DNA from: Pseudomonas sp. PDM05
GTDB taxonomy: Bacteria; Pseudomonadota; Gammaproteobacteria; Pseudomonadales; Pseudomonadaceae
Length of the DNA: 64,000 nucleotides
Direction of reading: 5' to 3'
NCBI RefSeq assembly: GCF_014851685.1
Contig: NZ_JACVAC010000002.1
Location: 124,001 to 188,000, forward strand
The first letter of the stretch is position 1. Each line of letters opens with the position of its first letter. The notes under the pieces were generated by a model. That model did not search any database and was not told where the DNA came from. It saw only the letters and a program-made list of their open reading frames with translations. Shown in pieces: positions 45,656 to 55,649 of the stretch. A program made the translations under genes and the position numbers.

Positions 45656-46996
45656 TTACTGAACGGTTTCCGGGCGCACATGGCGCGCGGCAAACATCAA
45701 CACGCCGGACAGGAAGCACGGCACCGCACCGAACCACAGCGCGGCGGTCTGCCAGTCGCTGCCGGCGGCCAGCACTTGGGTCGCGCCGAAACCTGCGACC
45801 ACGGCACCAATCGGGCCCATGGCATGGATGATCGCGCCGCCGGTGGCGCGGATGCTGGTGGGGAAACTCTCGCTGATAAAAAACAGTGCCGCCGAGTACG
45901 GGCCGATCAGGAAGAACAGGCCCAGGCTGTACAGCCCGACCACCATCGCCATGTTGCTCGGGCCGAACAGCATGCCGGCGAACGACAGCCCGCCGAGCAT
46001 CCAGCCCAGGCCGATGACGTTGCGACGGCCGATCTTGTCGCCCATCCAACCGTGGCTGAGGTAACCGCAGTAACCCACCAGGTTCGAGAGCACGAGGATG
46101 ATCAGCGAGTTTTCGAACGAGATGTGGTGCACGCTGACAATCACCGACGTACCCAGCACGCTGAACACCTGGATCGCGGCCCAGTTGAGCAACAGCGCGG
46201 CACCGATCACCAGGGTGGCACGACGGGCCGGGCCACGGAACGCGGCCTTGAGGCCGGCCTTGCTGTGTTCGTCGTAGTCCACGCCGTAGGTGACGGCGAC
46301 GTTTTGCGCTTCAGTCACCGCGCCGCTTTTGCGCAGTTGGTTGATGCGTTCGTGGATCTGGAACTGCGGGCTCTCCTTGAGCTTGCGCGCCATGATCGCG
46401 ATGACGATGGCCGGGATCGCGGCAAAGATGAAGCAACCCTGCCAGCCGATGATCGGCAGCAACAGTGCGGTCAAACCGGCGGCGATCAACGCACCGACCG
46501 GCCAGCCGCCTTGCACCAGGCTGTAGATAAAGCCACGGCGCTTGGTCAGGCGCGGATCTTCCGAGGCGCCGTACAGCTCGCTCAGGTAGGTGGCGTTGAC
46601 GGTTTCCTCGGCATAGCCCAGGCCGCCCAACGAACGGATCAGTATCAGCGGCGACTTGCCCCACGCACCACCGATCGCAGTCAGCGCCGAACACAGCGCG
46701 GAACCCGCCACGGTAAAGATAATGCCTTTGCGCCGGCCCAACTTGTCGACCACCGGCCCAATAGCAAACGCCACCACCGCCGTGCCCACCGCGACCCAGG
46801 TCGCGATTTGCGCTTGCTCCACTTCCCCCCAGCCGAAGTGTCGGCCGATTTCCGGCAGCAAGGTGCCGAAGAGGATGAAGTCATACACCGCAAACACCCA
46901 GGCGAAAAACGCGATCCAGGTCGCGAAGCGCACTTCCTTGGAGGTCAGTTGCCGGGGTTTCCAGCCAGTCAGGTCAAGCTTGTTATAGATGGACAT
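45656..46996 (-). CDS. MFS transporter (metabolite:H+ symporter type)
   Basis: The 446-residue protein has 12 spans, a central cytoplasmic loop near residues 200-245, and MFS signatures [12 protein letters not shown] between TM2 and TM3 and [11 protein letters not shown] in the second half. It resembles organic acid/sugar symporters. It lies 18 bp after the imidase-like gene and 10 bp before the SDR gene, so it is the probable importer of the operon's substrate. The substrate is not set by sequence. Confidence 0.92.
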   Translation of the reverse strand: MSIYNKLDLTGWKPRQLTSKEVRFATWIAFFAWVFAVYDFILFGTLLPEIGRHFGWGEVEQAQIATWVAVGTAVVAFAIGPVVDKLGRRKGIIFTVAGSALCSALTAIGGAWGKSPLILIRSLGGLGYAEETVNATYLSELYGASEDPRLTKRRGFIYSLVQGGWPVGALIAAGLTALLLPIIGWQGCFIFAAIPAIVIAIMARKLKESPQFQIHERINQLRKSGAVTEAQNVAVTYGVDYDEHSKAGLKAAFRGPARRATLVIGAALLLNWAAIQVFSVLGTSVIVSVHHISFENSLIILVLSNLVGYCGYLSHGWMGDKIGRRNVIGLGWMLGGLSFAGMLFGPSNMAMVVGLYSLGLFFLIGPYSAALFFISESFPTSIRATGGAIIHAMGPIGAVVAGFGATQVLAAGSDWQTAALWFGAVPCFLSGVLMFAARHVRPETVQ

Positions 46997-47014
46997 GGGT
47001 CGCGCCTCTGGGGG

Positions 47015-47893
47015 TCAGGTACGGGGTTGGCGGCGGATGAAGTCGTCGGCGATTTCGTCAAAGGTGACGAAGCGCACGCCGGCATGGCTCTGGATGTGTT
47101 CGATCAGGCGCTCGAGCATCAGCAGCACTTGCGGGCGGCCGGACACGTCGGGGTGGATGGTCATGGTGAACACCGCGTGTTCGTGTTCGCGGTAGACCCA
47201 GTCGAACTGGTCGCGCCACATTTCTTCGAGGTGACGCGGGTTGACGAAGCCGTGGCTGTTGGGGGCTTTCTTGATGAACATCATCGGCGGCAGGTCGTCG
47301 AGGTACCAGTTGGCCGGGATCTCCACCAGGTCGGTTTCCTCGCCGCGCACCAGGGGCTTCATCCAGGTGTCGGGGTGCTGGCTGTAGTCGATCTTGGTCC
47401 AGCTGTCGCCCTTGCGCACGTAGTAGGGATGGAAGTCGTTGTGCATCAGGCTGTGGTCGTACTTGATGCCTTTTTTCAGCAGCAGCTCGTTGGTGACCTT
47501 GCTGAATTCCCACCACGGGGCGACGTAGCCAGTGGGGCGTTTGCCGGTGACTTGGGTGATCAATTCGATGGATTTATCGAGGACGATTTCTTCCTGCTCG
47601 GCAGTCATGGCGATGGGGTTTTCGTGGCTGTAGCCGTGCACGCCGATTTCGTGGCCGGCGTCGGCCACGGCCTTCATCTGCTCGGGGAAGGTTTCCATCG
47701 AGTGGCCAGGGATAAACCAGGTGGTGCGCAGGCCGTAGCGTTCGAACAGCTTGAGCAGGCGTGGCGCGCCGATTTCACCGGCGAACAGGCCACGGGAAAT
47801 GTCGTCCGGCGAGTCTTCACCGCCGTAGGAACCGAGCCAGCCGGCGACGGCGTCAACGTCGACGCCAAATGCACAAAGGATGTCTTTAGCCAT
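47015..47893 (-). CDS. Polysaccharide deacetylase-fold hydrolase (cyclic imide hydrolase/PgdA type)
   Basis: The ATG at 47893 has AAGGAG 8 bases upstream and gives a 292-residue cytoplasmic enzyme. Strings such as [35 protein letters not shown] and VAPWWEF place it close to Helicobacter PgdA and to the P. putida cyclic imide hydrolase, which is also about 293 residues. The metal ligands Asp14, His86 and His90 are visible. Lacking a signal peptide, it is unlikely to act on peptidoglycan. Next to an amidase gene (11 bp away) it fits an imidase that opens cyclic imides to half-amides. Allantoinase-like PuuE activity is the alternative. Confidence 0.82.
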   Translation of the reverse strand: MAKDILCAFGVDVDAVAGWLGSYGGEDSPDDISRGLFAGEIGAPRLLKLFERYGLRTTWFIPGHSMETFPEQMKAVADAGHEIGVHGYSHENPIAMTAEQEEIVLDKSIELITQVTGKRPTGYVAPWWEFSKVTNELLLKKGIKYDHSLMHNDFHPYYVRKGDSWTKIDYSQHPDTWMKPLVRGEETDLVEIPANWYLDDLPPMMFIKKAPNSHGFVNPRHLEEMWRDQFDWVYREHEHAVFTMTIHPDVSGRPQVLLMLERLIEHIQSHAGVRFVTFDEIADDFIRRQPRT

Positions 47894-47904
47894 GGTGTGT
47901 CTCC

Positions 47905-49227
47905 TTAAATAGTCAGTACGGATTCGACGGACAACGCCGCGCGCAACAGGCGCGCGTCTTCCCCCGTCGGGGCGCTGAGCAGCAGCCCGGTGGGCAGGCC
48001 CAGGGCATCGCGGCCGCTGGGCAGGGTCACGCCGGGCATGTCCAGGAAACTGCCGGGCATGGTCAGGCGCAGGGTGGCGAGGTTGGTTTGGATGAACAGG
48101 TCGTCGTCGGCTTCCAGCGGTGCCAGGGGCGGCGCGACGTGGGCGACGGTCGGGGTGATCAGGAGGGCGCCGTCGAGGTCGTCGGCCAGTTGCTGTTGCA
48201 GGCGACGGCGGGCTTCGGTCAGGTGCAGCAATTGGCTGGCGGGCAAGCCGCGGGCAGCTTCGAGGCGGCGCCGTACGCGGGGGTCGAGGTGCGCGGCGTC
48301 GGGGCTGTCGAGCAGCGCTTCGTGCAGGGCGAAGGCTTCGAAGGCGCCCAGCCAGCCGTGATCCCGGATCAGCTGCAAGGTGGCCTGGAACGCCTGGCAT
48401 TCACGTTCTTCGATCAGCGCACCGGCGGCTTTGAGTCGCTGCACGGCGTGCAGCAGGTTGTTGCGCACCGCGGGTTCGGCGTCCTGTTGCGCCAGCACCA
48501 GGCGCAGGCCCTTGAGGCTGCGGGCACTGTGGGTCTGGCGGCGGCCGTGGAGCAGATCGTCGATGGCCAGCGCATCGCGCACGCTGCGGGTCAGTGGCCC
48601 GAGGCTGTCGAGGGTGCGGGACAACGGGAATACGCCGTCGCGACTGTAGCGTCGGCTGCTGCTGCGGTAGCCCACCAGGCCATTCAACGCGGCGGGAATG
48701 CGGATCGAACCGGCGGTGTCGGTGCCCATGGCAATCGGCACGATCCCGGCCGCGACGGCGACCGCCGAACCCGATGACGAACCGCCGGGAATGCGGGCTT
48801 GATCGCTGCTGCTCGGGTTGTGCGGCGTGCCGAAATGCGGGTTGAGGCCCAGCCCGGAATAGGCCAGTTCGCTGAGGTTGGTCTTGCCCACGCTGACCAT
48901 CCCGGCGCGGCACAACAGGCCGACACAGGGCGCATCAAGCGCGGCGGCGGGAGCGTTGCGCCGGTAGGCGGCACCGGCGGTGGTGACGCTGCCGGCCACG
49001 TCGAACAGGTCTTTCCAGGCCAATGGCACGCCGTCGAACACGCTCAATGGCTGACCGGCCCGCCACCGTGCGGCAGAGGCTTGGGCTTCACGCCGGGCAC
49101 GCTCGGCGCTCACCGAGATAAATACGCTGGGGGCCATGTTCGCGTGCATCAGTGCTTGCTCGAGCACCTGCACCGGGTCGTTGCGACCGCTGGCGAAATC
49201 CTCGGCCATGGACGTGGCGTCTGACAT
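47905..49227 (-). CDS. Amidase signature family amidase
   Basis: The 440-residue protein starts at the ATG at 49227, with GGAGG 8 bases upstream. It has the Ser-cis-Ser-Lys triad: Lys72 in AWKDLFDV, Ser150/151 in GGSSSGS and nucleophile Ser174 in [11 protein letters not shown]. It should hydrolyse a small amide in the cytoplasm. As first gene of the operon and adjacent to an imidase-like gene, it could be the half-amidase that releases ammonia and a dicarboxylate. A biuret/allophanate-type hydrolase is the alternative. The long open frame upstream of 49227 is not coding. Confidence 0.9.
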   Translation of the reverse strand: MSDATSMAEDFASGRNDPVQVLEQALMHANMAPSVFISVSAERARREAQASAARWRAGQPLSVFDGVPLAWKDLFDVAGSVTTAGAAYRRNAPAAALDAPCVGLLCRAGMVSVGKTNLSELAYSGLGLNPHFGTPHNPSSSDQARIPGGSSSGSAVAVAAGIVPIAMGTDTAGSIRIPAALNGLVGYRSSSRRYSRDGVFPLSRTLDSLGPLTRSVRDALAIDDLLHGRRQTHSARSLKGLRLVLAQQDAEPAVRNNLLHAVQRLKAAGALIEERECQAFQATLQLIRDHGWLGAFEAFALHEALLDSPDAAHLDPRVRRRLEAARGLPASQLLHLTEARRRLQQQLADDLDGALLITPTVAHVAPPLAPLEADDDLFIQTNLATLRLTMPGSFLDMPGVTLPSGRDALGLPTGLLLSAPTGEDARLLRAALSVESVLTI

Positions 49228-49563
49228 CAAGATGACCTCCAAAAACGTACATATTAATAAAATGTACATTTTACAAAGGCAGCTTTCGTGCCAGTCTGCA
49301 TGCGGGACGCATCGTGCAAGTAGGGAATTTCGCCCAGAGCTGCGGGATAGATGCTTTCGCTTGGCGGAAAAAAATCTTGCGGGAACGCCGAATAGCGCCT
49401 TCAATGAAATAATGTATCTTTTATGAATAAGTACATTTTGGTGCAGAAAAGTAACATCCCTACATTCAAGGCCCCAAAAAAGTGCCATCGCCGTGGCGCA
49501 GGGTGACAGGCGCAAGTTATGAGAGAATCCCCGGCCACCGTCCTACATGCCCCAGGGAAAGCA
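49228..49563. promoter_or_regulatory. Divergent amidase/GntR promoter region
   Basis: This AT-rich stretch of about 336 bp between divergent genes carries two inverted-repeat candidates built on GTACAT: 49247-49267 (GTACAT-N9-ATGTAC) and 49412-49436 (ATGTAT-N13-GTACAT). The first lies 20 bases from the amidase start codon, where a bound regulator would block expression. Confidence 0.5.
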
Positions 49564-50553
49564 ATGAAAGCAGCGTCCGCCTCGGCCTCCCGTTACGCGA
49601 TGATTCACCAGGTGTTGCGTGACGCGATCGTCAACGGCACGGCTCGCCATGGCCTGGTGTTACTGGAAGCGCCGCTGGCCGAACTGTTCGGCACCAGCCG
49701 CGTGCCGGTGCGCAAGGCATTGGACCTGCTGCATGACGAAGGCTTGATCTGCCGCTTCAACGGCCGGGGTTATCTGATCAACCCCGAGGGCCTGGCGCTG
49801 GAGCCGTTGCGTCTGCCCTTGAGCCATGCGCACCTGGGCCTGAACGGTGAAGATGAGCTGGTGGACACGCGGCCGCTGGGCGAACGCATCGTCGAGGAAA
49901 TCGGCGCGGCGTTGTCCACCTGCATCGCCTTCGGCCATTACCGCCTGGACGAACAAGCCGCGGCTGACCATTACGGTGTCAGCCGTGCGGTGGTACGTGA
50001 GGCACTGATGCGTTTGCGCGACCGTGGCCTGGTGGAAAAAGAGCCCTACTCCCAGTGGCTGGCCGGGCCGTTGACCGCGCGGGAAGTCACCGAAGACTAC
50101 GAACTGCGCGCCTGCCTGGAGCCCGAAGCCTTGCGTCAAAGCGCACCGGGGCTGGATCGCGAGACACTGGAAGCGATGTTGCAGCGGGTGCTGGAAGCGC
50201 AGGAAAGCCCGCAATGCAGCCTGCAAGCCATCGAACAGATCGAAGAGGATCTGCATCAACGCTGCCTGGCCGGCTTGCAGAACCGCAAGATCGCCGCACT
50301 GATCCGCCAGGGGCAGAGCCCGATGATCATCAGCCGGATTTTTTACCGGTTGCTGGGCATCGGCGCGGACCCGGCGATGTTGGCCGAACATCGGTTGATT
50401 CTGGAGTTGTTGTTGCATGGCGCGTTTGATGCGGCGGCGCTCAACCTGCGCGAGCATCTTCAGCGCGCCAGGCAGCGGATGTTGCAGCGCCTCAAGGTGT
50501 TGTCGGTGCTACCAGAGCAACCCCTGCCCTCCTACCTGCACAAAATCAGCTGA
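49564..50553 (+). CDS. GntR-family regulator with two winged-helix domains
   Basis: The protein has 329 residues from the ATG at 49564 (AGGGA upstream); an in-frame ATG at 49519 would add 15. It shows two GntR-type winged helices in tandem. The first (about 10-75) contains PLAELFGTSRVPVRKALDLLHDEGLI; the second (about 105-165) contains DEQAAADHYGVSRAVVREALMRLRDRGLVEK. An FCD-like helical C-terminal half follows. GntR proteins normally have one HTH. It is divergent from the amidase/imidase operon and is its likely ligand-responsive regulator. Confidence 0.85.
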   Translation: MKAASASASRYAMIHQVLRDAIVNGTARHGLVLLEAPLAELFGTSRVPVRKALDLLHDEGLICRFNGRGYLINPEGLALEPLRLPLSHAHLGLNGEDELVDTRPLGERIVEEIGAALSTCIAFGHYRLDEQAAADHYGVSRAVVREALMRLRDRGLVEKEPYSQWLAGPLTAREVTEDYELRACLEPEALRQSAPGLDRETLEAMLQRVLEAQESPQCSLQAIEQIEEDLHQRCLAGLQNRKIAALIRQGQSPMIISRIFYRLLGIGADPAMLAEHRLILELLLHGAFDAAALNLREHLQRARQRMLQRLKVLSVLPEQPLPSYLHKIS

Positions 50554-50570
50554 CTAAACGCAATTTAAAA

Positions 50571-50598
50571 TGTGGGAGCTGGCTTGCCTGCTCCCACA
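50571..50598. repeat. Single REP-like hairpin
   Basis: TGTGGGAGC and GCTCCCACA enclose a 10-base loop. It matches the outer arms of the family A elements and lies after the GntR gene, where it may act as a transcript end. Confidence 0.75.
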
Positions 50599-50699
50599 GG
50601 GCAGAAATACTGTGCAATATGTTGCTATCTCGCCCCCACCATTGAAACCACCGCAACCCCGCCCCATCTAACCTGCATACTTCCTGACGCAGGTGCCCC

Positions 50700-53123
50700 A
50701 TGAGCGACCAGCAAGAATTCCCCGAATACGATCTAAACGACTACGCCGACCCCGAAAACGCGCAATCCCCTTCGTCCAACACCGGCCTGGCGCTGCCTGG
50801 GCAGAACCTGCCGGACAAGGTCTATATCATCCCGATCCACAACCGCCCGTTCTTCCCGGCGCAAGTGCTGCCGGTGATTGTCAACGAAGAGCCGTGGGCC
50901 GAGACGCTGGAGTTGGTGAGCAAATCCGACCACCACAACCTCGCCCTGTTCTTCATGGACACGCCGCCGGAAGACCCGCGCCATTTCGACACCTCCAGCC
51001 TGCCGCTGTACGGCACCCTGGTGAAGGTGCACCACGCCAGCCGTGAGAACGGCAAGCTGCAATTTGTCGCCCAGGGCCTGACCCGTGTGCGCATCAAGAC
51101 CTGGCTCAAGCACCATCGTCCGCCGTACCTGGTGGAAGTGGAGTACCCGCACCAGCCGTCCGAGCCGACCGACGAGGTCAAGGCCTACGGCATGGCGCTG
51201 ATCAATGCGATCAAGGAACTGCTGCCGCTCAACCCGCTGTACAGCGAAGAGTTGAAGAACTACCTCAACCGCTTCAGCCCCAACGACCCGTCACCGCTTA
51301 CCGACTTCGCCGCCGCGCTGACCTCGGCCACCGGTAACGAGTTGCAGGAAGTGCTGGACTGCGTGCCCATGCTCAAGCGCATGGAGAAAGTGTTGCCGAT
51401 GCTGCGCAAAGAGGTGGAAGTCGCACGCCTGCAAAAGGAAATTTCCGCCGAGGTGAACCGTAATATCGGTGAGCACCAGCGCGAGTTTTTCCTCAAGGAA
51501 CAACTCAAGGTCATCCAGCAGGAGCTGGGTTTGACCAAGGACGATCGCAGCGCCGACGTCGAACAATTCGAGCAACGCCTGGAAGGCAAGGTGCTGCCAC
51601 CCCAGGCGCAGAAACGCATCGACGAAGAACTGAACAAACTGTCGATCCTGGAAACCGGCTCGCCGGAATACGCGGTCACGCGCAACTACCTGGACTGGGC
51701 CACTGCGGTGCCGTGGGGCGTATACGGCAAGGACAAGCTCGACCTGAAACACGCACGCAAGGTGCTGGACAAACACCATGCCGGCCTGGATGACATCAAG
51801 AGCCGCATCCTCGAATTCCTCGCGGTGGGTGCCTATAAAGGTGAAGTCGCCGGCTCCATCGTGCTGTTGGTAGGCCCGCCGGGTGTGGGCAAGACCAGCG
51901 TGGGTAAATCCATCGCCGAATCCCTGGGGCGGCCGTTCTACCGCTTCAGCGTCGGCGGCATGCGCGACGAAGCCGAGATCAAGGGCCACCGCCGCACCTA
52001 CATCGGCGCCCTGCCCGGCAAGCTGGTGCAGGCACTCAAGGATGTGGAGGTGATGAACCCGGTGATCATGCTCGACGAGATCGACAAGATGGGCCAGAGC
52101 TTCCAGGGCGACCCGGCGTCGGCCTTGCTGGAAACGCTCGACCCGGAACAGAACATCGAATTCCTCGACCACTACCTGGACCTGCGCCTGGACCTGTCCA
52201 AAGTGCTGTTCGTGTGCACCGCCAACACCCTCGACTCGATCCCCGGCCCGCTGCTGGACCGCATGGAAGTGATTCGCCTGTCGGGCTATATCACCGAAGA
52301 AAAGGTCGCCATCGCCAAGCGCCACCTGTGGCCCAAGCAGCTGGAAAAAGCCGGCGTGGCGAAAAACAGCCTGACCATCAGCGACGGCGCCCTGCGCGCC
52401 TTGATCGACGGTTACGCCCGCGAAGCCGGGGTGCGCCAGCTGGAGAAACAGCTGGGCAAACTGGTGCGCAAGGCGGTGGTCAAGCTGCTGGATGAGCCGG
52501 ACTCGGTGATCAAGATCGGCACCAAGGACCTGGAACGCTCCCTGGGGATACCGGTGTTCCGCAATGAGCAGGTACTGTCCGGCACCGGGGTGATCACCGG
52601 CCTGGCCTGGACCAGCATGGGCGGCGCCACATTGCCGATCGAGGCGACGCGCATCCATACGCTCAATCGCGGCTTCAAGCTCACCGGGCAGTTGGGTGAA
52701 GTGATGAAAGAATCCGCAGAAATCGCCTACAGCTACATCAGTTCGAATCTGAAGTCGTTTGGCGGCGACCCGAAATTCTTCGACGAAGCCTTCGTGCACT
52801 TGCACGTACCCGAAGGTGCCACGCCGAAAGACGGCCCGAGTGCGGGCGTGACCATGGCCAGTGCATTGCTGTCGCTGGCGCGCAACCAGCCGCCGAAAAA
52901 AGGCGTGGCCATGACCGGCGAGCTGACGTTGACCGGGCACGTACTGCCGATTGGCGGCGTGCGTGAGAAGGTGATTGCGGCGCGGCGCCAGAAGATTCAT
53001 GAGCTGATTTTGCCGGAGCCGAACCGTGGCAGCTTTGAGGAGTTGCCGGAGTACCTCAAGGAAGGCATGACGGTGCACTTCGCCAAGCGCTTCGCTGACG
53101 TCGCCAAAGTACTCTTCCAATAA
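50700..53123 (+). CDS. lon: Lon-family ATP-dependent protease paralogue
   Basis: The 807-residue protein has a Lon substrate-binding N-terminal domain (YIIPIHNRPFFPAQVLPV) preceded by an acidic extension. The AAA+ module has Walker A GPPGVGKT from residue 392 (Lys398) and Walker B VIMLDEID. The protease domain has catalytic Ser714 in KDGPSAGV and Lys757 in REKVIAARR, 43 residues apart as in E. coli Lon. It unfolds and degrades cytoplasmic proteins. It is not beside clpX or hupB, so it is a second Lon, probably the counterpart of the P. aeruginosa stress protease AsrA. That link rests on recall of the neighbouring ICP gene. Confidence 0.93.
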   Translation: MSDQQEFPEYDLNDYADPENAQSPSSNTGLALPGQNLPDKVYIIPIHNRPFFPAQVLPVIVNEEPWAETLELVSKSDHHNLALFFMDTPPEDPRHFDTSSLPLYGTLVKVHHASRENGKLQFVAQGLTRVRIKTWLKHHRPPYLVEVEYPHQPSEPTDEVKAYGMALINAIKELLPLNPLYSEELKNYLNRFSPNDPSPLTDFAAALTSATGNELQEVLDCVPMLKRMEKVLPMLRKEVEVARLQKEISAEVNRNIGEHQREFFLKEQLKVIQQELGLTKDDRSADVEQFEQRLEGKVLPPQAQKRIDEELNKLSILETGSPEYAVTRNYLDWATAVPWGVYGKDKLDLKHARKVLDKHHAGLDDIKSRILEFLAVGAYKGEVAGSIVLLVGPPGVGKTSVGKSIAESLGRPFYRFSVGGMRDEAEIKGHRRTYIGALPGKLVQALKDVEVMNPVIMLDEIDKMGQSFQGDPASALLETLDPEQNIEFLDHYLDLRLDLSKVLFVCTANTLDSIPGPLLDRMEVIRLSGYITEEKVAIAKRHLWPKQLEKAGVAKNSLTISDGALRALIDGYAREAGVRQLEKQLGKLVRKAVVKLLDEPDSVIKIGTKDLERSLGIPVFRNEQVLSGTGVITGLAWTSMGGATLPIEATRIHTLNRGFKLTGQLGEVMKESAEIAYSYISSNLKSFGGDPKFFDEAFVHLHVPEGATPKDGPSAGVTMASALLSLARNQPPKKGVAMTGELTLTGHVLPIGGVREKVIAARRQKIHELILPEPNRGSFEELPEYLKEGMTVHFAKRFADVAKVLFQ

Positions 53124-53127
53124 CACG

Positions 53128-53259
53128 GTAGTGAGCGGGCTTGCCCCGCGCCGGGTGGCGAAGCCGCCCCAAACCCAGGCACCTCGGTCTTGCGGGAACA
53201 CCGCGGCGCCCTGGTTGGGGCGGCTTCGCCACCCGGCGCGGGGCAAGCCCGCTCACTAC
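53128..53259. repeat. Paired REP element, family B, copy 3
   Basis: Inverted arms GTAGTGAGCGGGCTTGCC and GGCAAGCCCGCTCACTAC surround a GC-rich centre related to that at 41168-41493. It lies between the Lon paralogue and the ICP gene. Confidence 0.88.
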
Positions 53260-53343
53260 AATGGTTTATGTCACTTTCGCCTTGTCACACCTTGTCTCAT
53301 CTTCGGTTATGCTCGCCCTTCGTCGTCAATCAACGGAGGCTTC

Positions 53344-53733
53344 ATGACTGCTGCCCGCCTGCTTCTCCCCTTGAGCCTTGCCCTGCTGGCCGCCTGCGCC
53401 AGTACTCCCAAGCAAAACGTCAGCGTGGACAACCAGAGCGCATGCCCGCTGCAGCTCAAGACCGGGCAGAACCTGATCCTGACCCTGCCGAGCAACCCCA
53501 CCACCGGCTATCGCTGGGCCATCCAGGATTCCGCCGGCGGTGTTCTGCGCGCGTTGAGCCCTGAGGTCTACAGCAGCCGCGAATCCGGCGTGATCGGCGG
53601 CGGCGGCCAGTCCACCTGGCGCTTCCAGGCCTTCGCCGCCGGCCAGGGGCGTTTGCGCCTGACCTCCCAGCAACCCTGGGAACCCGAAGCCGAACCCGCC
53701 GAGACCTTCGACTGCGCCATCACGGTGAACTGA
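53344..53733 (+). CDS. Chagasin-type inhibitor of cysteine peptidase, lipoprotein
   Basis: The 129-residue protein has a lipoprotein signal with lipobox LAAC (Cys18). The inhibitor loops of the I42 family are visible: NPTTGY at 51-56 (BC loop), GGGGQ (DE loop) and a QPW segment (FG loop, normally RPW). It should be anchored in a membrane facing the periplasm and inhibit papain-like cysteine proteases. The ATG at 53344 has GGAGG upstream. The lysoplasmalogenase gene starts 1 bp after its stop. Inhibition is inferred from the loops. Confidence 0.87.
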   Translation: MTAARLLLPLSLALLAACASTPKQNVSVDNQSACPLQLKTGQNLILTLPSNPTTGYRWAIQDSAGGVLRALSPEVYSSRESGVIGGGGQSTWRFQAFAAGQGRLRLTSQQPWEPEAEPAETFDCAITVN

Positions 53734-53734
53734 T

Positions 53735-54391
53735 ATGCCATGGCTGATTCTTGCGTTGATGGGCGCCGGCACCTTTATCTACGGCCTGAGCACCCACGCG
53801 ACGTTGTTGTGCCTGCTGGTCAAGCCGCTGCCGGTACTGGCGCTGCTGGGCTGGCTGCATGATGCGCCGCCCACCGACTATCGACGCTGGATCAGCCTGG
53901 GGCTGATTTTCTCCCTGGTGGGCGATGTGCTGCTCGCGTGGCCGGGCGACTTGTTTATCTTCGGCCTCGGCGCGTTTTTGTTCGCGCACCTGGCGTATCT
54001 CAAAGCGTATTTGAGCGACTGCCGCCGCTTGGCGCTGTTGCCGTTGGTATTGGCCCTGGGCGTGGGGGCTGTGCTGCTGAGCATCCTGATCTCACATGGC
54101 CTCGGCGACTTGCTGATCCCCGTGGTGGTTTACGCAACGGTGATCAGCGCCATGCTCTGGCGAGCGTTGGCACGCCTGGGCAGCGACGTGCCCAAGCGCT
54201 CGGCGTTACTGGCAGCGGCGGGCGCGGTGTCGTTTGTGTTTTCCGACACGCTGATCGGCATCAACCGCTTTGTGGTGGCGTTTGAGGCGGCGCCGTATGT
54301 GTTGATCGTCTCGTACTGGCTGGGCCAGTGGGGGATCACCGCGTCGGCGTTCGACCGAGTACCTCACAACTTGTCGAGCGTGAACCGATAA
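53735..54391 (+). CDS. YhhN/TMEM86-family lysoplasmalogenase
   Basis: The 218-residue protein has about eight membrane spans and the YhhN pattern: KPLPVLALLG, then LGLIFSLVGDVLLAWPGDLFIFGLGAFLFAHLAYL, and FVFSDTLIGINRF. Conserved Asp residues sit within the spans. Family members hydrolyse the vinyl-ether bond of lysoplasmalogens; in bacteria without plasmalogens the substrate is uncertain. It is coupled to the ICP gene and its end overlaps the convergent small hypothetical gene by 28 bp. Confidence 0.88.
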   Translation: MPWLILALMGAGTFIYGLSTHATLLCLLVKPLPVLALLGWLHDAPPTDYRRWISLGLIFSLVGDVLLAWPGDLFIFGLGAFLFAHLAYLKAYLSDCRRLALLPLVLALGVGAVLLSILISHGLGDLLIPVVVYATVISAMLWRALARLGSDVPKRSALLAAAGAVSFVFSDTLIGINRFVVAFEAAPYVLIVSYWLGQWGITASAFDRVPHNLSSVNR

Positions 54392-54729
54392 CTTTCGATG
54401 GCATAGGTCAACTGAAATTCGACGGCCTTTTTAAGCGCGGCCTTTTCCGCGTCTTTCTTGGCGTTCTTGACAGGGTCCTTGTCGGGCACGCCGTAGTCGA
54501 GGCGACGCAATTCCAGGTACAGGATCTTCATGGCATCGGACAAGATGTCGGCGGCATTGGAAATAATCCGCAGGTTGTCGCGTACGGGCAGCAACGCGCT
54601 TTTGGCAATTTCGTCATCCGCCTGTTTTCTCAGATCGAGAAATTCAGTGACGTCGATTTTCTTGTCCTTGTTGATCTTCGCCAGCAGCGCTTTCAACTTC
54701 TTGTCAGTGACGGTCAGTTTCAGGCTCAT
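54364..54729 (-). CDS. Small helical hypothetical protein
   Basis: This 121-residue, Lys/Asp/Leu-rich protein is predicted to be mostly alpha-helical: MSLKLTVTDKKLKALLAK at the start, a central ISNAADILSDAMKILYLELRR and a charged VKNAKKDAEKAALKKAVEF near the end. It has no signal peptide or recognised domain. A GAGGA site 9 bases before the ATG supports translation. It is divergent from cmoA and convergent with the lysoplasmalogenase gene (28-bp overlap). Function unknown. Confidence 0.7.
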   Translation of the reverse strand: MSLKLTVTDKKLKALLAKINKDKKIDVTEFLDLRKQADDEIAKSALLPVRDNLRIISNAADILSDAMKILYLELRRLDYGVPDKDPVKNAKKDAEKAALKKAVEFQLTYAIESYRFTLDKL

Positions 54730-54905
54730 GATTGCATCCTCAGGGAATATCAGACTCCCCCGAACTTAGGCCCTCGCAAATAAGCCGTCTACTGTCAGAA
54801 TTAACAGGTCGCCCGCCTTGCCTGACTAACGGTCCGATCAACCATGCATCCCGCTGTCAACTTGGCTAAAATGCCGGCCTTCCCCCCATCAATGCCGGAA
54901 CAACC

Positions 54906-55649
54906 GTGAGCAAACAACCCGATCGCCTATTCGCCCAGCCCCTGACCCAGGTGCCGGACTTCGCCTTTAACGAGGATGTGGTGCGGGTGTTCCCGGACAT
55001 GATCAAGCGCTCGGTGCCGGGTTACCCGACCATCGTCGAAAACCTCGGCGTGCTCGCGGCGCAGTTTGCCCAGCCCAATAGCGTGCTCTACGACCTCGGT
55101 TCATCCCTCGGCGCGGTGACCCAGGCCCTGCGCCGGCATGTGCGTACCGACGGCTGCCGGGTGATCGCGGTGGATAACTCGGCGGCGATGGTCGAGCGTT
55201 GCCGCGAGTACCTCAATGGCCAGGACTCGATGTTCCAGGAGTTGCTGCCGGTCGAGGTGGTCGAAGGCGATATTCTCGCGCTGCAATTTCAACCGGCCTC
55301 GGTGGTGGCGCTGAACTTCACCCTGCAGTTCATCGCCCCCGAAGAACGCCTGGCGCTGCTCTCGCGCATACGCCAGTCGCTGCTGCCGGGTGGGGCGCTG
55401 ATCCTGTCGGAAAAGCTGCGCTTCAACGATGTTGAAGAACATGAACTGCTCACCGACCTGCATATCGCGTTCAAACGCGCCAACGGCTACAGCGAACTGG
55501 AAATCGCCCAGAAGCGCAGCGCCATCGAAAACGTCATGAAGCCCGACAGCCTCGAAGAACACCGCGAACGCCTGCTGGCGGCTGGTTTCTCGAAAGTCGT
55601 GCCGTGGTTCCAGTGTCTTAACTTTGCCTCGTTGATTGCCTTGCCATGA
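54906..55649 (+). CDS. cmoA: Carboxy-S-adenosyl-L-methionine synthase
   Basis: The 247-residue methyltransferase-fold enzyme starts at a GTG (54906). N-terminal [31 protein letters not shown], the SAM-binding [14 protein letters not shown] and the ALNFTLQFI segment are diagnostic for CmoA. It converts SAM and prephenate to carboxy-SAM, the donor for wobble uridine modification (cmo5U34). It overlaps cmoB by 4 bp. Confidence 0.97.
   Translation: MSKQPDRLFAQPLTQVPDFAFNEDVVRVFPDMIKRSVPGYPTIVENLGVLAAQFAQPNSVLYDLGSSLGAVTQALRRHVRTDGCRVIAVDNSAAMVERCREYLNGQDSMFQELLPVEVVEGDILALQFQPASVVALNFTLQFIAPEERLALLSRIRQSLLPGGALILSEKLRFNDVEEHELLTDLHIAFKRANGYSELEIAQKRSAIENVMKPDSLEEHRERLLAAGFSKVVPWFQCLNFASLIALP

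Noticed and set aside
45602..47908. Plus-strand 768-codon frame across the MFS and imidase genes
   Set aside because: Spans two well-defined minus-strand genes and shows repetitive Gln/Asp/Val composition without homology.
47894..48400. N-terminal extension of the imidase-like protein
   Set aside because: It is a shadow of the amidase gene; the ATG at 47893 has AAGGAG and gives the family length.
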